From Plantago elongata (lineage: Eukaryota > Streptophyta > Magnoliopsida > Lamiales > Plantaginaceae): 64,000 nucleotides of DNA. Shown one piece after another: positions 42,301-55,848 of this stretch; within the stretch, counting starts at the first letter, position 1, and each line of letters opens with the position of its first letter. The stretch covers positions 37,198-101,197 of the forward strand of contig JAYMSP010000052.1 in assembly GCA_036897095.1 (NCBI GenBank). The letters are read 5' to 3'. Both the position numbers and the translations under genes were made by a program. The notes beneath the pieces are model-generated. The model ran no database searches and had not been told where the DNA came from. It saw only the letters and a list, made by a program, of their open reading frames with translations.

Positions 42301-43654
42301 TCCTATGATTGTGACAGAGTGTACCTGTGCAATGTAGTATGTTTTCACTTCTTTCCGATACGCGCATTCCATCTCGACCTTTTCTTTGTATTGGGATGAA
42401 CACGTACTGCTGGTTAGGAAATGAATATAAATGCGAGAGAAAATTATTATTAAAGTATGAATGTAATTAATGAAGTACGTGAGAGAATGAATGAGATAAT
42501 TTTATTTAGATTATTTGAGAAGATGAAATTGAGATGATCGAAGAGGTTGTTCTGGAAGGTGAGGTCTTCTTATTTATTCCAGCAGTCTGGCTCTACTTAT
42601 TGCTTCAGCATGTTATCTGAAATTCTTGATTCAGTGCGCTTTCTTGTTTTCAATTGAATATATTTTGTAAAAGACATGATAAAGTATGCTCATTGAAGCA
42701 TTTTGTAATTGGAAATATGATTTATCTGTTAATGTGTCAATTATGTAATTAGGAAGCAAGTGAAGATTCTATATTGTAATCTTTTGATGAAATTTTCAAT
42801 GAATCCATTCATGCATAATTATGTTATTCTTTTATTAGACTAATAAACAAACCTGTCATCAAATTCAATTATAATCAAAATAGCTTTTCCAAAACTTGTA
42901 TACTTAATCATAATTCAATACTTTTATTTTCACACAATTAAAAAAAAATACTATGATTCATCATACATGCACGGTGAAAGGTAAAGTGCGCTTAAAAGAA
43001 TATAAATTTAGTTTGTAAGATCATAATATAATTAACTCGAAAAACAATTCAGATGTATCTTATCCAAGTATGTAACTGGTCGTGATTTTGAGATTCGGAC
43101 TGGAGGAGAAGGCAGGAGGGGTATGCAGAATTGATTCTTGATCGATATGTTTTTGGAGGCATCTAATTGCATTGTGATTTAGTATTGGTTGTTAATTTTT
43201 GGTTGTATTTGTTCGTTTTTTATTTTGTTGTAATTGTTCGTTGAGAGCATCTCCTTTGCTTTTAATTTTATATTAATAAAAAATTTAGCCATTTCAAAAT
43301 AAAGCCTTAGTCAAAGAGATGGAATGTTCGCTACATAAGTTAAGCAACACTCCCTTCCGCCACATTAATCATCCAGTCTCATACTCCTCTTATAGATTTC
43401 TCATTAACCTAATCCCATTTCAAATAGTAAAAATGTAAATTCTGCTAAAGTTAGTTCTCTTCACTTAACATAATTGTAGTACAAAATACTAAGCACAGTT
43501 GAACTCACTTGAACTGAATGAATCTAATTTGAACTGAATCGAACCAAATGAATTGGTAGGAAGGAGAACATTTTCTTTAGTTGTTAAAGGGTAAATAAGA
43601 TTAAGGGAAATAAATTAAGAATGATTAACCATGTAGAATAAAGAATCCCGCCAA
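39334..43654. other. Spacer between divergent IST1-like and WD40 genes
   Basis: About 4.3 kb, AT-rich. It contains a near-perfect hairpin (40226-40356). Near 43246-43323 is a possible short MITE (catctcctttgct paired with agtcaaagagatgg). A degenerate piece of the 'ctgaactgaa' MITE family lies around 43495-43575. A moderately GC-rich stretch at 42050-42300 has short open frames but no similarity I recognise. Confidence 0.5.
40226..40356. repeat. 131-bp near-perfect hairpin
   Basis: The left arm starts gtttgttatacaatttaaat. The right arm ends with its exact complement. The first 40 paired positions have one mismatch, and about 52 pair overall with a few more. The loop contains further partial repeats of 'ccatttgaattga'. 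The arms are AT-rich with a TTTAAA core. No target duplication was recognised. Confidence 0.9.
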
Positions 43655-43691
43655 AATAATAATAATAATAATAGTAATAATAATAATAATA
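43655..43691. repeat. (AAT)n microsatellite upstream of the WD40 gene
   Basis: About 12 AAT triplets with one interruption (agt), some 300 bp before the WD40 start codon, probably in the promoter region. Confidence 0.95.
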
Positions 43692-43995
43692 CACCAAAAT
43701 CCAAGCGAAAGATTTGGCAATTCATATTTTCTCTGATTTCATTATACGACTTGTTCTTTCTTCTTCTTCGTTGATCAAAATCCATCTCCATCAACCATTT
43801 CCCCAAAACCTCCTCCGATCTCTCCGTTTCCCAAACCCTAACCCCCAAATCTCATTTCCACAACATCCATCAACACATACATTGCTCCATTCTACAACAA
43901 CCACTACTCCATCCACACTCATTCACCTCATTTCGGGCCTGGGCCCGACCTAGGCCCGCCATTTCCATCTCTGATTCGATGGGAAATGCTACACC

Positions 43996-46900
43996 ATGAG
44001 CAGACCTGAGGAAGAAGAAGAAGAAGAAGAAGAAGACGACGACCAGTCCCGATTTCACGACTCGCTCGATCGACTCTTCTCTTCCTCTTGCTCCGTTTCG
44101 CCTTCTGTTGCGTCGGAGCCTGAGGACGATTCCGATTCCGTTGATCCTTTGCTGCTCAACAACTACGATGTGTGGATTTCTCAGCCCCTGTCGGTGGAGG
44201 AGCGCCGGGTTCGCCTTCTTCGTCAGATGGGCATTCGACCACTCGGTGAGGACGTTTCAATCGGTAGTAGTCGTCGTAGCGATTTAAATGATAATGATGA
44301 TGATAGTAACGTTCGTGTTAATTGCGATGGGGTTAGTGTGGGTAGTAGTTTTGGGAGGGAGTGTGGTCGGATGTTACGATCTAAGTTAGATGAGGATTGT
44401 AATTCGGTGTCGAATGGGGGTGTAACTGATGATAACCAGAGTGATAAGATGGGGAGTTCGATAAGTAGGAATGAGTTGAGAGCTAGTAGTACTGCATCTA
44501 TTAATAGGCCACCCAAGGGGAAGGTAACAGGAGATGGTTGTCAGCGTAATGTGAGTTTTAGTAGTGTTTTGCCGGCTTCGGGGGATGGGGAGTTTGAGCA
44601 GAGATTGGAGCGTGATGGGGATAATGGGATTAATCCGTTGTGCATGATAAAGAATTTGGATAATGGGAAGGAGTTTGTGGTGGATGAGGTGAGGGAGGAT
44701 GGGATGTGGGAGAAAATTAAGGAAGTGGGGACTGGACGTCAGTTGACTATGGATGAGTTTTCGTCCGAGATGCGTGTTGGGACTTCCCCGATTGTACAGG
44801 AGTTGATGAGGAGACAGAATGTTGAGGATGGGAATGGGGAAGGTTTGGATTCAAATGAGCATGGGAGGAATGAACGTAAGGTGAAGAAAAGGAGCTGGTT
44901 GAAGAATATAAAGAATGTGGCGAGTTCTGTTGCTGGGCATAAGGTGAGACGGAGTACTAGTGAGAAGGAAACTTCTTCAGAGAAGAGTGGTAGAAGATCA
45001 AGCTCAGCCACGGATGACAGCCAGGAGGTTCTGTCTCATGGGCCAGAGAAAGTTCGGGTCAAGCAGTATGGGAAGTCTGTTAAAGAGCTTACAGCGTTGT
45101 ACAAGAACCAAGAAGTTCGGGCTCACAACGGGTCAATTTGGACAATAAAGTTCAGTCTGGATGGGAAGTATTTGGCAAGTGCTGGAGAAGACTGTGTAAT
45201 TCATATATGGCAGGCTTCGGAAACAGAGAGGAAGGAAGACTTTTTATTTGACAAAGCAGATGATGGGAATTTCAATATTCTGTTTCTACCCAATGGCTCG
45301 CCAGAACCTTCAATAGTTTCACCAAATTTAGGAACATTGGAGAGGAAGAAACGGAGAGGGAGAACATCTATTAGCAGAAAGTCTGTGTGTCTTGAACAGA
45401 TTTTGGTTCCAGAGACGGTGTTTTCCCTTTCTGAGAAACCTATCTGTTCTTTCCAAGGACATCTAGATGATGTACTGGATCTATCGTGGTCCAAATCTCA
45501 GGTGAGTTAGCGTTGTTTTACTTTACTTTTCTTGTTTAAGATCAAGTTCGAACTGTACATGACCTATACTACCTTTTTGGAAATTTACATTTTCTTTCTG
45601 TAAATTGTATTATTTGCTGGCTTAGAGTTTGATTTTGGCAACCTCACAAGTTCATATTTGCCTGTACATAATTCAATTGGCTCTTATACCATTATGATGT
45701 TATTTATAGGTGTTAAATACTTATATGAAACTTCTAACATACTTACATATCTTAATTCTGATGAAAGGAGAGAATATTGAAAGTGGACCAGTTCTCTAGG
45801 TATATTTAGTGCACTTACACTTTGGAAATGCTGTATTTAGGCTGGGCTTTTTTTTTGTATCTTATATGCCGCAAGAGCCTCCATTTCTTTTCATGATTCA
45901 ATCATGAGTTTAGTAATCTAAATCGTATATTAGTTGTTGGTCCCATATCTATGTTATTCAGTTATGTGTTGAAAGTTTAAGTTGTTCTATCTCAATGTCT
46001 TTATTCTAAACCGCATCCGATTATACTATTCATTAGCATCTAAAGATCAGCATTAGGCCATGCTCTTACAGATCTTTCGAGTTTACAAGTCTTTCTCTTA
46101 AACTGTGTTTCCTTCAATTAAATTCTGATTTCTTGTTTAGTTTTAGTTGATTGTAGTTTTCACTTTTCTGCAGCTGTTGCTATCCTCTTCTATGGACAAA
46201 ACAGTGCGACTGTGGGACTTGTCTAGCAAGACTTGTTTAAAGATCTTTTCACATAGTGATTATGGTAATTATCATTATTTTACATAACTTCCGTTCCAAG
46301 AACTTATTATTATTATTAATTTTTACTTTGTAAGAGGGGTATCTTGATTGTTTGGTTCTGGGCACTGGACCTTCGCAGAGTATAATCACAATGTATTAGA
46401 TATTCTTTACTAAATTGCTCTAAATTGCAGCTATCTCAAGCAGGATAGGAAATACTTTCGGACAGGGGCTAGGTTTTGGTGGTTAATTTCAAAGAACTTT
46501 TTAAGGGTTGTATTGATGCGAGTGTAGAGGGATTGGAGAAATTGAAAATAGTTGGTGCTAGAAAAAGTGACAATATTTCGCACTTGGATATATTCGACTT
46601 TCACATTGTTTTAATAATGCAATAACTGTTAGTAAGATCTTAATATCACTACTTTTGTTCTGGTTGATATTTGAAGTCTTCAACTAATTCAGACCTATTG
46701 ATCACATCCCAGTCTGTCATGAAAAATTTGTTGCTAGCTAAATTTAGGACTATTACTATGTTCACAAGTTTTTATTACTCAATTGGTTCTTTTCATATAT
46801 TTCTGACTCAAGTATCTACATCAAATAACTGCATAGCGACCCTAAAGCAAATTCTAGTGCAAGAACCAACACTTACCCAATCTAAGCCAAATTACTGTTA

Positions 46901-48951
46901 GTCCGTTATTAACAAATGCTTCTTTTTTTTTTCGAAAGTATTACTAACAAATGCTATTACTACATTAAGTTAAACAAACTTCAGTGTAACATGTCGATAT
47001 TTTCTTATGGTAGGGTTCATTGAATGTTTAGAAGCGTAATTCAATGAATCTTTTTTTTTCTTTCTGATTTCCTAAGATCTGCAGTATGTTTTTCCTTACC
47101 TTTTATCTAGCAAATCACATTTCTTGATTCTAGATTTAGGATATGGCAATTTATGAGCTTTTAAATTTTGTTGAACCAGTAACCTGCATCCAGTTCAATC
47201 CTATTGACGATCGATACTTCATCAGTGGATCTCTAGATGCTAAGGTGCGCATATGGAGCATCCCAGACCATCGAGTTGTTGATTGGAATGATTTGCATGA
47301 AATGGTTACTGCCGCTTGCTATACTCCAGATGGACAGGTCAGACATGGATTTGGTATTACTGAATTTAATTGCTTCCGTGCTGTATGAATGTGTAAATCT
47401 TTCTACATTCAGAATTGTTTAAAGTGTTCTCAAAGAGTTCTTTTTCAAAATTTTGTAGGGAGCACTAGTTGGTTCATACAAGGGTAGCTGTCGCCTATAC
47501 AACACATCAGGTGTGCAATGGGTTACATGTTTAGGATATAAGCTTATGTGAAGTAGATCACTTATACCTGTCATCGTTTTTCCAGATAATAAACTGCAGC
47601 AAAAATGCCAGATCAATCTGCAGAATAAGAAGAAGAAATCCCATCAGAAGAAAATAACCGGTTTCCAGGTAAACCTCTGTGTTCTTCTTTGTTTGATGTA
47701 ATCCACGTACATTGCAATTTTTTATTCCCTTATGATCATGCTTCCCACTATGGCAGGGGTGGGGCTTTATATGTCTCTGTGTTTCTTTAAGACCTCAATA
47801 TATTTTACCTTTTTATTTTTATTCATCCATTCCCCCATACTCTTACAGTTGGTATTCTCTTATTGAACAGTTTGCACCTGGAAGTACATCAGAGGTGCTT
47901 ATCACCTCTGCAGATTCCCGAGTTCGTGTTATAAATGGTGTTGATCTTGTTCACAAGTTCAAAGGTAAGGAATAAGGATATATGGATATGATTTTTAACT
48001 GAAAGTTAAGTTGAGTCTTGTGATGTAGGCTTTGGAGTTCTTGCTTGGGAGTGGGAAACTTATGATCCAATATCTTGTTTTCGTGTGACTATTATGTTCA
48101 TATATCCGTTAAAATTTATATAGACAAAAACATTATGACCTGCTAATTTTACTTGGTGCAAGATACGACCTAGTACTCTTGTCTCTATCTGGGATAACTC
48201 ATAAATTATCATTGTTCAGAATTTAAATCCTTTTACATTGGGTTCTCTTCATATGACTTGTGATTAGAAATTCAGTTGAAATGTAGCTATGCGGTCTTTG
48301 ACCTGCTTGTTAAAAAAAGAATTAAGTCGAGATTATTGTTACAGCTAATGAAAGCATCCTGAATGTTTGACAGGGTTTCATAACACAAACAGCCAAATTT
48401 CAGCCTCTTTGACCTCCAATGGGAAGTATGCTATATCAGCCAGCGAAGATTCGTGTGTGTATGTATGGAGGCATGAAGCAGAATCCCAACCAAACAGAAG
48501 TAAAGGTGTTACTGTAACTCAGTCTTACGAATTTTTTAATTGTAAAGATGCATCCGTGGCAATCCCTTGGCCTGGCATGTCTGAGACATTGAGTTCTCAA
48601 GATGGTTCTGCTAGAGGGCAAAATGGTAACATAGAGGACAAGTTTACTACCTACCACCCAACTACACCAGCTGAAGAAACTAATGGTGTTGAGAGCTCAC
48701 TTTTCAGCAGTAGTCCAGTTAATAGTACCCTATCAAATGGTGCAAATGGCTACTTCTTTGATAGAGTATCCGTGACATGGCCTGAGGAGAGACTCCTCTC
48801 AATTACTAAGAACCGAAGCCCACGTGTCAGTGTGGACTTCACCAATGGGTTGTGTCAAAACAGGTCAGCCTGGGGTATGGTTATAGTTACCGCAGGCCTT
48901 AGAGGAGAAATCCGAACTTTCCAGAATTTCGGATTGCCAGTGCGAATCTAA
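43996..48951 (+). CDS. WD40-repeat protein, WDR44-like (plant transducin/WD40 superfamily)
   Basis: Large WD40 protein like the Arabidopsis WDR44-type group. Human WDR44 is a Rab11 effector, but a function in plants is not assured. Seven exons: 43996-45501, 46174-46264, 47180-47337, 47459-47510, 47586-47668, 47871-47964 and 48374-48951, 853 aa, phases closing. The N-terminal 360 residues are low complexity: a poly-Glu/Asp run (about 5-16), then Ser/Asp/Asn-rich sequence with a family block [19 protein letters not shown] repeats follow from about 365: [20 protein letters not shown], then [87 protein letters not shown] and [17 protein letters not shown]. The tail is Ser/Asn-rich and diverged. 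One exon of 1.5 kb encodes more than half the protein, usual for this group. The start is the first ATG after the CT-rich leader. Confidence 0.92.
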
Positions 48952-49880
48952 GTGAAAAGGGAAGGAGCCCTAATACGGCAGCAAAATATGTATAGATACT
49001 GAGAATGTAATATGCGGGGGTCTTATTTCTTATTTTCTTTTGGGGCACCCCACTTTGTTAAAGAGTAGATATTGGGGAGTGAAGATATTAGTGTACACAG
49101 TTGAGCCTGAAAACCGATTTGTTATTTTCTGTGATCGGCAATTGTAGAGATTAGGGCATGTTGATGTATACAGAATCCTTTAGTGATTCATTCATTTTCA
49201 TTTACAAGTATATATGACGCACAGGCCGAATCTGGAGCTGTTTTTTGTTTATTTAATCTACAGTGATGGATGCTGGGTTATTTTTCGTATATTTGCACCT
49301 GTTCGTTCTATTTTGGTTGTTGGATGTTGCTCTTTGCAATCATCTCTCAGGTGACAGTTCTTTCTCCAAGTCGAGCACCACTCCTCGTTTTTATGGTGTC
49401 GACATCTTTGATAGCTTTGATACTACGTACCAGTTGTAAGACTGATACTCAACTAAAAGGAAACAACTACCAGTGCAACAACATAAATCTTGGATCCGAG
49501 TTTGAAGTCGGCCTTGTTTTTGTTGAATGAGTATGTTTAAAAAGATTTAAGTTTGATGTGTAATATGCTATTGTATTTGGAAAAATTATGTAATTATTAG
49601 CTTTAATGAATAATTATAGTATTCCCAGAATTTCCACAGTTCACAAACAGGGCACAAGGGAATAACATGCCAGCAAACTATGTACTGATACTTCACTGAA
49701 ACTAAACTTTATTCAGCATAGAGGCAATATGTTACAGCCATGAACATACGACAGGTAAACGCTCTAATAGACGTACATGGAGCAGACTAGAGTTCAAAAG
49801 CCGGAAACCTAGCACAAGGACAGTAAATTACAGCTATTAACACGACAGTTTGTCGCTCTAATAGGCACAAAGGGAGCATA
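48952..49880. other. Spacer between convergent WD40 and LanC-like genes
   Basis: About 930 bp with the two 3'UTRs. A direct repeat of roughly 60 bp lies in the LanC-like 3' flank at about 49735-49800 and 49835-49900 (acgacaggtaaacgctctaa / acgacagtttgtcgctctaa, each followed by an 'agagttcaaaagc.ggaaacctagca' stretch). No extra gene is seen. Confidence 0.6.
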
Positions 49881-51756
49881 CTAGAGTTCAAAAGCAGGAA
49901 ACCTAGCATTAGATGGATCAGCCATATCTAAGAATAGATAAGTCATTCCTCCAATGCCTTCAAACATGGAGTACGGCCTATCACCTCCATGCATATTACC
50001 TTCAGTTATTAGAGTTTGAGCCTTATCGTGTAGAAAGCATGTAAACGCCTTGGCCTTGTACAAAAACTCTGCCGTTCCTGTCAACTGGTAAAGAGAAAGA
50101 AACACATATGCATTCCCACTTACACCATGACAAATTCCAACTCGTTTAAGCAGGCCTCGTTCCCAGACCACATCCGCTGCATCTATAGCTGCTTGCAGAA
50201 ACTCTTCCCTGCCAAATACCTGATACATGAAGAGGTACTAAGATCAATATTCTCTGTACCAATACAAACCATATCTCGAATCTTAAACTGGTAGAGTCAT
50301 ACAGTAGTTTACCTTGGCTGCTTTAGCAAGAGTTAGTGCAACTCCAGGAGCCCCGTGGCACCAATGGACTAGCCGATCAGTCTCATTTCCCTCACTAGAA
50401 GGGTAGTTTCCACTAGGGAACCGGTTCTTAAGCATGTATCGTAGAGTTTCTTTCACATGCTCTGCTTCATCTGGCTTCAGATCCATATCCATTAACACAT
50501 TCAAAATCCCAGCCAAACCATGGGCCGCTCCCCAGTATCTCTTCCCGTGCCATTCAAACATCAACGGACATCTTCCTTTTCCTAGTTGTCGACCAGACTT
50601 TATCATTTCCTCAACTACAGCCCTCTGGAGGAACAGATTTCAGATTTTCAGTAACATGAAGAGCCACGAAGACGAGATATCTATCCATTAAGTATTATAC
50701 TAGTGTAAAACGAGGCTAACCATTACAGATGAAGGTACTGTATTTCCACCAAGATTTTTGTTCAAGAACAAACATGCCCACAAGAATCCTGCTCTTCCAT
50801 ACAAGAGTTCGTCCGGGATATCCTTTGTAAGCTCAATCTGAAATCAATTCGTATAATAGTGTAAAGACAATATTTGAACAAGAACCGCCTATCACAGAAA
50901 CATATAAGATCTTGCTAAAACATCACTACTACCTCACTGAAACGAGTCAAGTATTGATGGGATAACCAGTCATCCCCATTGTGCATTGCTACCACTGCCC
51001 CAAGTGCACATACACCAGCTCGTCCACATAAGAAAGTCGCACGCCTACACTCGTGCACACACTTTGTGACAACGGTGTACAATACATCTAGTCAAATTTG
51101 AAGCTAATATGTAGTAGTAATGACAGCCAAAGAATCTTGAGTCTACATACATATTAAGCTAAAACCTGAATCAACACATTTATTTTCCACTGCAAGAACC
51201 TAACAAGATCAATAAAGAATAACTTGCAGAAACTAAACAAGTAGAGTTGAAGTGAAACATACTGAGAACCTCGAGAAGCATAGTCACAGGCATTAATAAT
51301 ATCACAAGACAGAGCAAGATCATTCTTGTCCTTAGTGATCTGATACGCTTTGAACAATAAGAAAGCAGTCCCTAAAGCTCCAGTATACAGTGTGTAATCA
51401 CTAACACGCTTCAATTTTTCCACCCACGTCTCCTTTACCACCTGAAACACACAAAAACAACCCACAAATCAATCATTTTTATCGAAAGAAAAGTCGCAAA
51501 ACAAATGTGAAAAAGGGTATGTATTTCATCCAAAGATACAATTTTTCAGTGACCCTTTCGAAAAAAGAGGTGGGAAGAAGAGGGTAACTGTGTCTTTGAG
51601 GTCCAAAGCTGATTTCTTGAGGATTTGGGAGAGTGTATTGTAAGGAAGGTGGAGGAGTTTAGTGAGTGAATCGGTGGATAATTCTGAAATTTGAGATGTT
51701 GTTTCAGTTTCTGGGATGTAATCTGGCATTTTGTTGGGAAAGAACCGATCACCCAT
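49881..51756 (-). CDS. LanC-like protein (GCR2/GCL family)
   Basis: Eukaryotic lanthionine-synthetase-C-like protein. Arabidopsis members are GCR2, GCL1 and GCL2. GCR2 was once proposed as an ABA receptor, a claim not upheld, and the mammalian relatives bind glutathione (family knowledge). Six minus-strand exons: 51589-51756, 51263-51441, 50933-51044, 50721-50837, 50313-50624 and 49881-50219, 408 aa, the family length. It starts MGDRFFPNKMPDYIPE. The alpha/alpha-barrel repeats carry GG-type motifs: LYTGALGTAFLLFKAY, LCGRAGVCALGAV, LLYGRAGFLWACLFL, YWGAAHGLAGIL, HWCHGAPGVALTL, GICHGVSGNAYVFLSLY and YSMFEGIGGMTYLF. The zinc ligands are present as C281 (WCHGAPG) and C326-H327 (GICHG). No transmembrane helices are needed to explain it, so I read it as a soluble protein. 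Confidence 0.95.
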
Positions 51757-52299
51757 TTTCCCTTTTTCTCTTCAAGCTTTTAGAAACAACTGGGACATAC
51801 TACTTAGAATGATTCCCTTTATATATAGCCATAGGTAGGAGGACCAAGTTCGAATCTCACCAAAACAGAACGAGAAATATCAAAACGTCTCAGTTTTCTT
51901 ACTAAAACAACACCACAATTTAGTACTAAAACTTGCACCAAGATGAATAATGTTCATCCCAGTCTCAAGAATCATTTGCAGACAGACAACGAATTTGAAA
52001 TCACTAGTATGGACATTATAGAACTGGAAAAAGGCAATGGAGCATTAACACAGCCAGCATGTCGAGCCTGCGTAAATGCAAAGCATTTGTAAAACATGGA
52101 AAGAGCTCTCAAACTAGTTCAATTACTGGAATCTTACTTGGTAATCCCCCTAGCATCAAATAAACCGTAATACAGATAGGAGAATGTCTCCAGAATCGGA
52201 ATGCGCGTGCGCGCACACACACACATCTAGAAAATAAACAAGCACCATCTAAGTTTACAAAAAAGGATTGTAAACTCAACAAAAACCCTCACGATTATT
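51757..52299. other. Spacer between LanC-like promoter and RCC1-like 3' end
   Basis: About 540 bp. It must hold the LanC-like promoter ('atatatagcc' near 51820-51830 may be its TATA box, read on the minus strand) and the 3'UTR of the RCC1-repeat gene. A Z-DNA-prone tract lies at 52201-52226. Confidence 0.5.
52201..52226. repeat. Alternating purine-pyrimidine tract (Z-DNA-prone)
   Basis: 26 bases of nearly strict alternation, atgcgcgtgcgcgc followed by (AC)n and at, just downstream of the RCC1-repeat gene. GC/GT alternation of this kind favours the Z conformation. Confidence 0.85.
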
Positions 52300-55200
52300 T
52301 TATTTACAGTTCACTGTTTCATTAATAAATATTTGAGTTGGTTCGAGGCATCCTCTGAGGGTGTCATGCCCAAGCTGTGCCCTTTCATTATCTCCAAATC
52401 CAAATACTTGTCCCCTGCCTGTAAGTACAACTGTATGGTACAAGCCTGTGCTAACTTGAGCAATATGATAGCCATGCAAGCTTTCCAGGACTCGAGGGCG
52501 GAGTACTTTACCAGATACGCCCCTATCTGGGAAACCAAGACTTCCAAATGCCATCCATCCAAACCCATAAACCGATCCATTGTCCACCAAAACAAAGCTT
52601 TTTCTCCTACTGGCACAAACCTATAGAATTTGTCCAAAATGAAAATTCAGTTTGAGACATGGGTAACAACCGAGAAGCATGATCAATAACATATGAAACT
52701 AAATATCACTAGCATCTAGATCTATGAACAATTGAACATGGTAAATCTAGATAATGTATATGCTCATCCAAGTGACGTTTAAAACTGGTAGTATAAAAAC
52801 ATACAATCATGCTTTGATTATTTATGTTTAAGGTAAAAAAATTCATTCACATATGACGAAAAGAAACAGGATTAAACAATCAATGTGAATTCTCATGAGA
52901 AATTACAACATATTCCTTCTATAGAGCAATTAAGTTTCACTGAACCTGCACGGCTAGCTGGTTATGGAGCCTGTCAACAAGTACTGGAATAGTCTTATCA
53001 ATTTCATCGCCATGGCCCAAAGCACCACAATAACCTTTGCCCCACGTATATACCTGCAATTGTAAAATAATGTTTGGTAAGAACTAACAGTAGATAAGTA
53101 TGCCCAAAGAATAGAATAACAAACAAATATACGAATAGATGGAATAGAGATGTACATATCCATTGGAATCTAGGGCGACCACATGTTCATCTCCAGCAGA
53201 CACTCGAACTATATGTATCCCCTTCCTCTTCAATGACTGAATCGGTCGTGGCTGAAGCTCATTGTGATGCTCTCCATGTCCCAGGCAAAAATTAGTTCCG
53301 GATCCAAAGGAGAAGAGTGTTCCGTCATAGGCAACAGCAAGAGCATAACTTGGGCCAGCAACAATCTGAACTATATTCTCAAGCAGTTCTACCTTCTGCG
53401 GTATAGGTTTATCCTGCGTGTCACCATGGCCAAGCTGACCATGTGTATTTACCCCGCAACTATATACATGGCCTTCAGTTGTTAGGAACATAGTGAAGCT
53501 AAGTCCTGCAGCTACCTGAAGATCAAAATTGTTACAACTCAACATTGCATACCATAAGGCAATGTACAAAGAGCATAAGGATTCAATTTCGGGTACTTCT
53601 CACATTCTGAACACTGTGAAATCAGGAACAATCACAGTCAGATGTTTACAATGAAAAAGTACTCTAAGCGATTACCTCAACCATCACAATAATTGCAGTT
53701 GCAACTTCATTATATACACTCTTCAAGAAAAGGTTCTTTGAAAATTGAAAAGATTAATGTTGTATTCTGATTTCTGACCAATAAAGATCTCATCTTTTAG
53801 TGTACCAAAAGGTAAACTTTGAGTACATGAAAGTACCAAGCACCCTATTCACCCCATTTGGTAGTATTCTATATTCAAAGTGGGTAAAGAGTTAACATGA
53901 TTTGATGCAGGGTAAGAAACTCATACTTTAATTCTTAACCCTGTGGATTGTGACTTGTAGTATGAGCATGAGCAAACAACGGAAGTGCTTGAATGCATAA
54001 AAAAGGTCTGCAGTAATAAGCACAAGGTATACCTGCTTGCAAGAAATGCCTTTTAATGCTTCAACAAGCTTTGGCCTGAATATCGGTCTGCCTGTATCTT
54101 CATGACCACAACATAATGAAGAATTATCGCCACAAGTGAAAACCTGAATAAAGAATCAGGTTTTTAGATAATGAAGCCGTGATCACCTACAGGAGGCAGG
54201 ACAATGATACCATAAGTCAAACTATCAGAAATAAGATGGCATCACAAACCTCTCCAGAGTGAGCAACAAAGGCAGCATGATTGTGGGAGGCTGAAAGTTG
54301 GGTTGCTAGAGTTGGACAGGGAAAACTAATTGGCGTAAATGCAGAACATTGTGTTGTTTCTGGACCATGACCAAGGACACCACACAAGCTAGACCCGCAA
54401 GAATACACTGTTGAGTCCTTGATCAGCAAAGTATGATATCTGCCACTCTTGATCTGCATCTGCTAACCAACTTGGAATTAGATACAATAACAAGTTGAAA
54501 GTAATTCCACTATCAACATTCAAAATTTAAAGGATGATGTTGTTTGAATGGTGAAAAAGAACAAAGCATTATCTCCATTGAAAAAGTCCATACAAAGCTC
54601 AACTACGATCACCGTATCTGATAACAGTAGAGCTGCTCTACGACATTTACTTTACACTAAGCCATTTACAACCACGGGTAAGGTAACTGCCAAGCATTAC
54701 AAATGATGGCAGGAACAATAGCAAGTAACTAGAAATACTATTAACACCTGGAGATGTACATTTTCACTTGGGCACATCAAACCAGTAAGTGGGAGAGAGG
54801 GAATGCAGACCAACTCTACTTCTATATAGGAACTCAAATCAAGCAATGCATCCAACTCATGTGCGCACGATAACACATGAGTTCCACTTCCAATGTGTAG
54901 TCAATCAAAGTCACCCTATTTGATATCAAGGGAGCTTCTCCACTCAATCTACGTACACTAATGCATTTAGATCAATGTACAAGGTAAATGCCAACATTTG
55001 AACATGATGCAGGAGTAATATAACGAATAACTACCCGTGCCATCAACACCCTAAACATGTATATTTCATGACGAAAAGTTACATAATTTAGAGCATATTC
55101 TATAAGAAACATCACTCAAATCAACCATATGAGATATCAAGAGCTTTGATCAAGCAAGCAACATGTAAGGAACTGACAACAGATAACAAAACAAACAAGA

Positions 55201-55536
55201 AATCCTGAAGAAATCGAACATTACATTGCCTGCGGTTGTCTGAACCGTCTGCGATGACTGCTCCACAGACTGCAAGAACCTCAACAGCCGCTTCCAATTC
55301 CCATTACACCGATCAAGAAGGTCGTTCCGTGCATCATCCTCAAGCGACACGTAAATGGGATGTGATTCACAAAGCTTAAAGGCAGCAAAATCCACTAAAG
55401 AAAGAACCTTTTTCGAAAACAATCCATGACTAGCTCGAAAAGTCTTGCAAGTGAGCTCTAAATACACCAAATCATCCCCGCCCAATCGTCCACACGTTAA
55501 TATTTCGAGAACCAAGTGCAGTGGCAAGTCATCCAT
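52300..55536 (-). CDS. RCC1-repeat protein with F-box-like N-terminus
   Basis: RCC1 beta-propeller protein. Plant relatives such as UVR8 and At5g11580-like proteins have varied roles, and the partner here is unknown. Six minus-strand exons: 55225-55536, 54250-54459, 54033-54143, 53156-53515, 52946-53053 and 52300-52620, each a whole number of codons, 473 aa. The N-terminal part MDDLPLHLVLEILTCGRL...YLELTCKTFRA (about 1-35) looks like an F-box. RCC1 repeats follow from about 105: GRYHTLLIKDSTVYSCGSSL with GVLGHG, then VFTCGDNSSLCCGHED, FTMFLTTEGHVYSCGVNTHG with QLGHGD, FSFGSGTNFCLGHG, VYTWGKGYCGALGHGDE, VYGFGWMAFGSLGF and VFGFGDNERAQLGHD. The exon borders fall at repeat borders (CE|V, Y|V, Q|V), typical of this family. 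All-phase-0 introns would permit exon skipping without a frameshift. Confidence 0.92.
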
Positions 55537-55848
55537 AATTGTAAATGCTTAACCAAACTCAATCACACAAAGAAAGGTAGATTCTTGAACAAATGGATAG
55601 CAAAATGAGATTAAGGGATGACTAAGATAATGAGTTTGAATTTGAAATAGTACCTATTAAAAGCAATTGAATCTAATAAAGAAAACCCAATAAATATTCC
55701 CAGGAATTAAAATCAAGAACATAAAGTACAGACCTTTGTTACAGAATTCATGGATAATGCAAACAGGGATTGAGTCAATTGAGTGGAAAACGCAATAAGA
55801 GATGAAAGGTACAAGCTTTATAGTTTAGACAGAGAGATAGAGAAAGAG

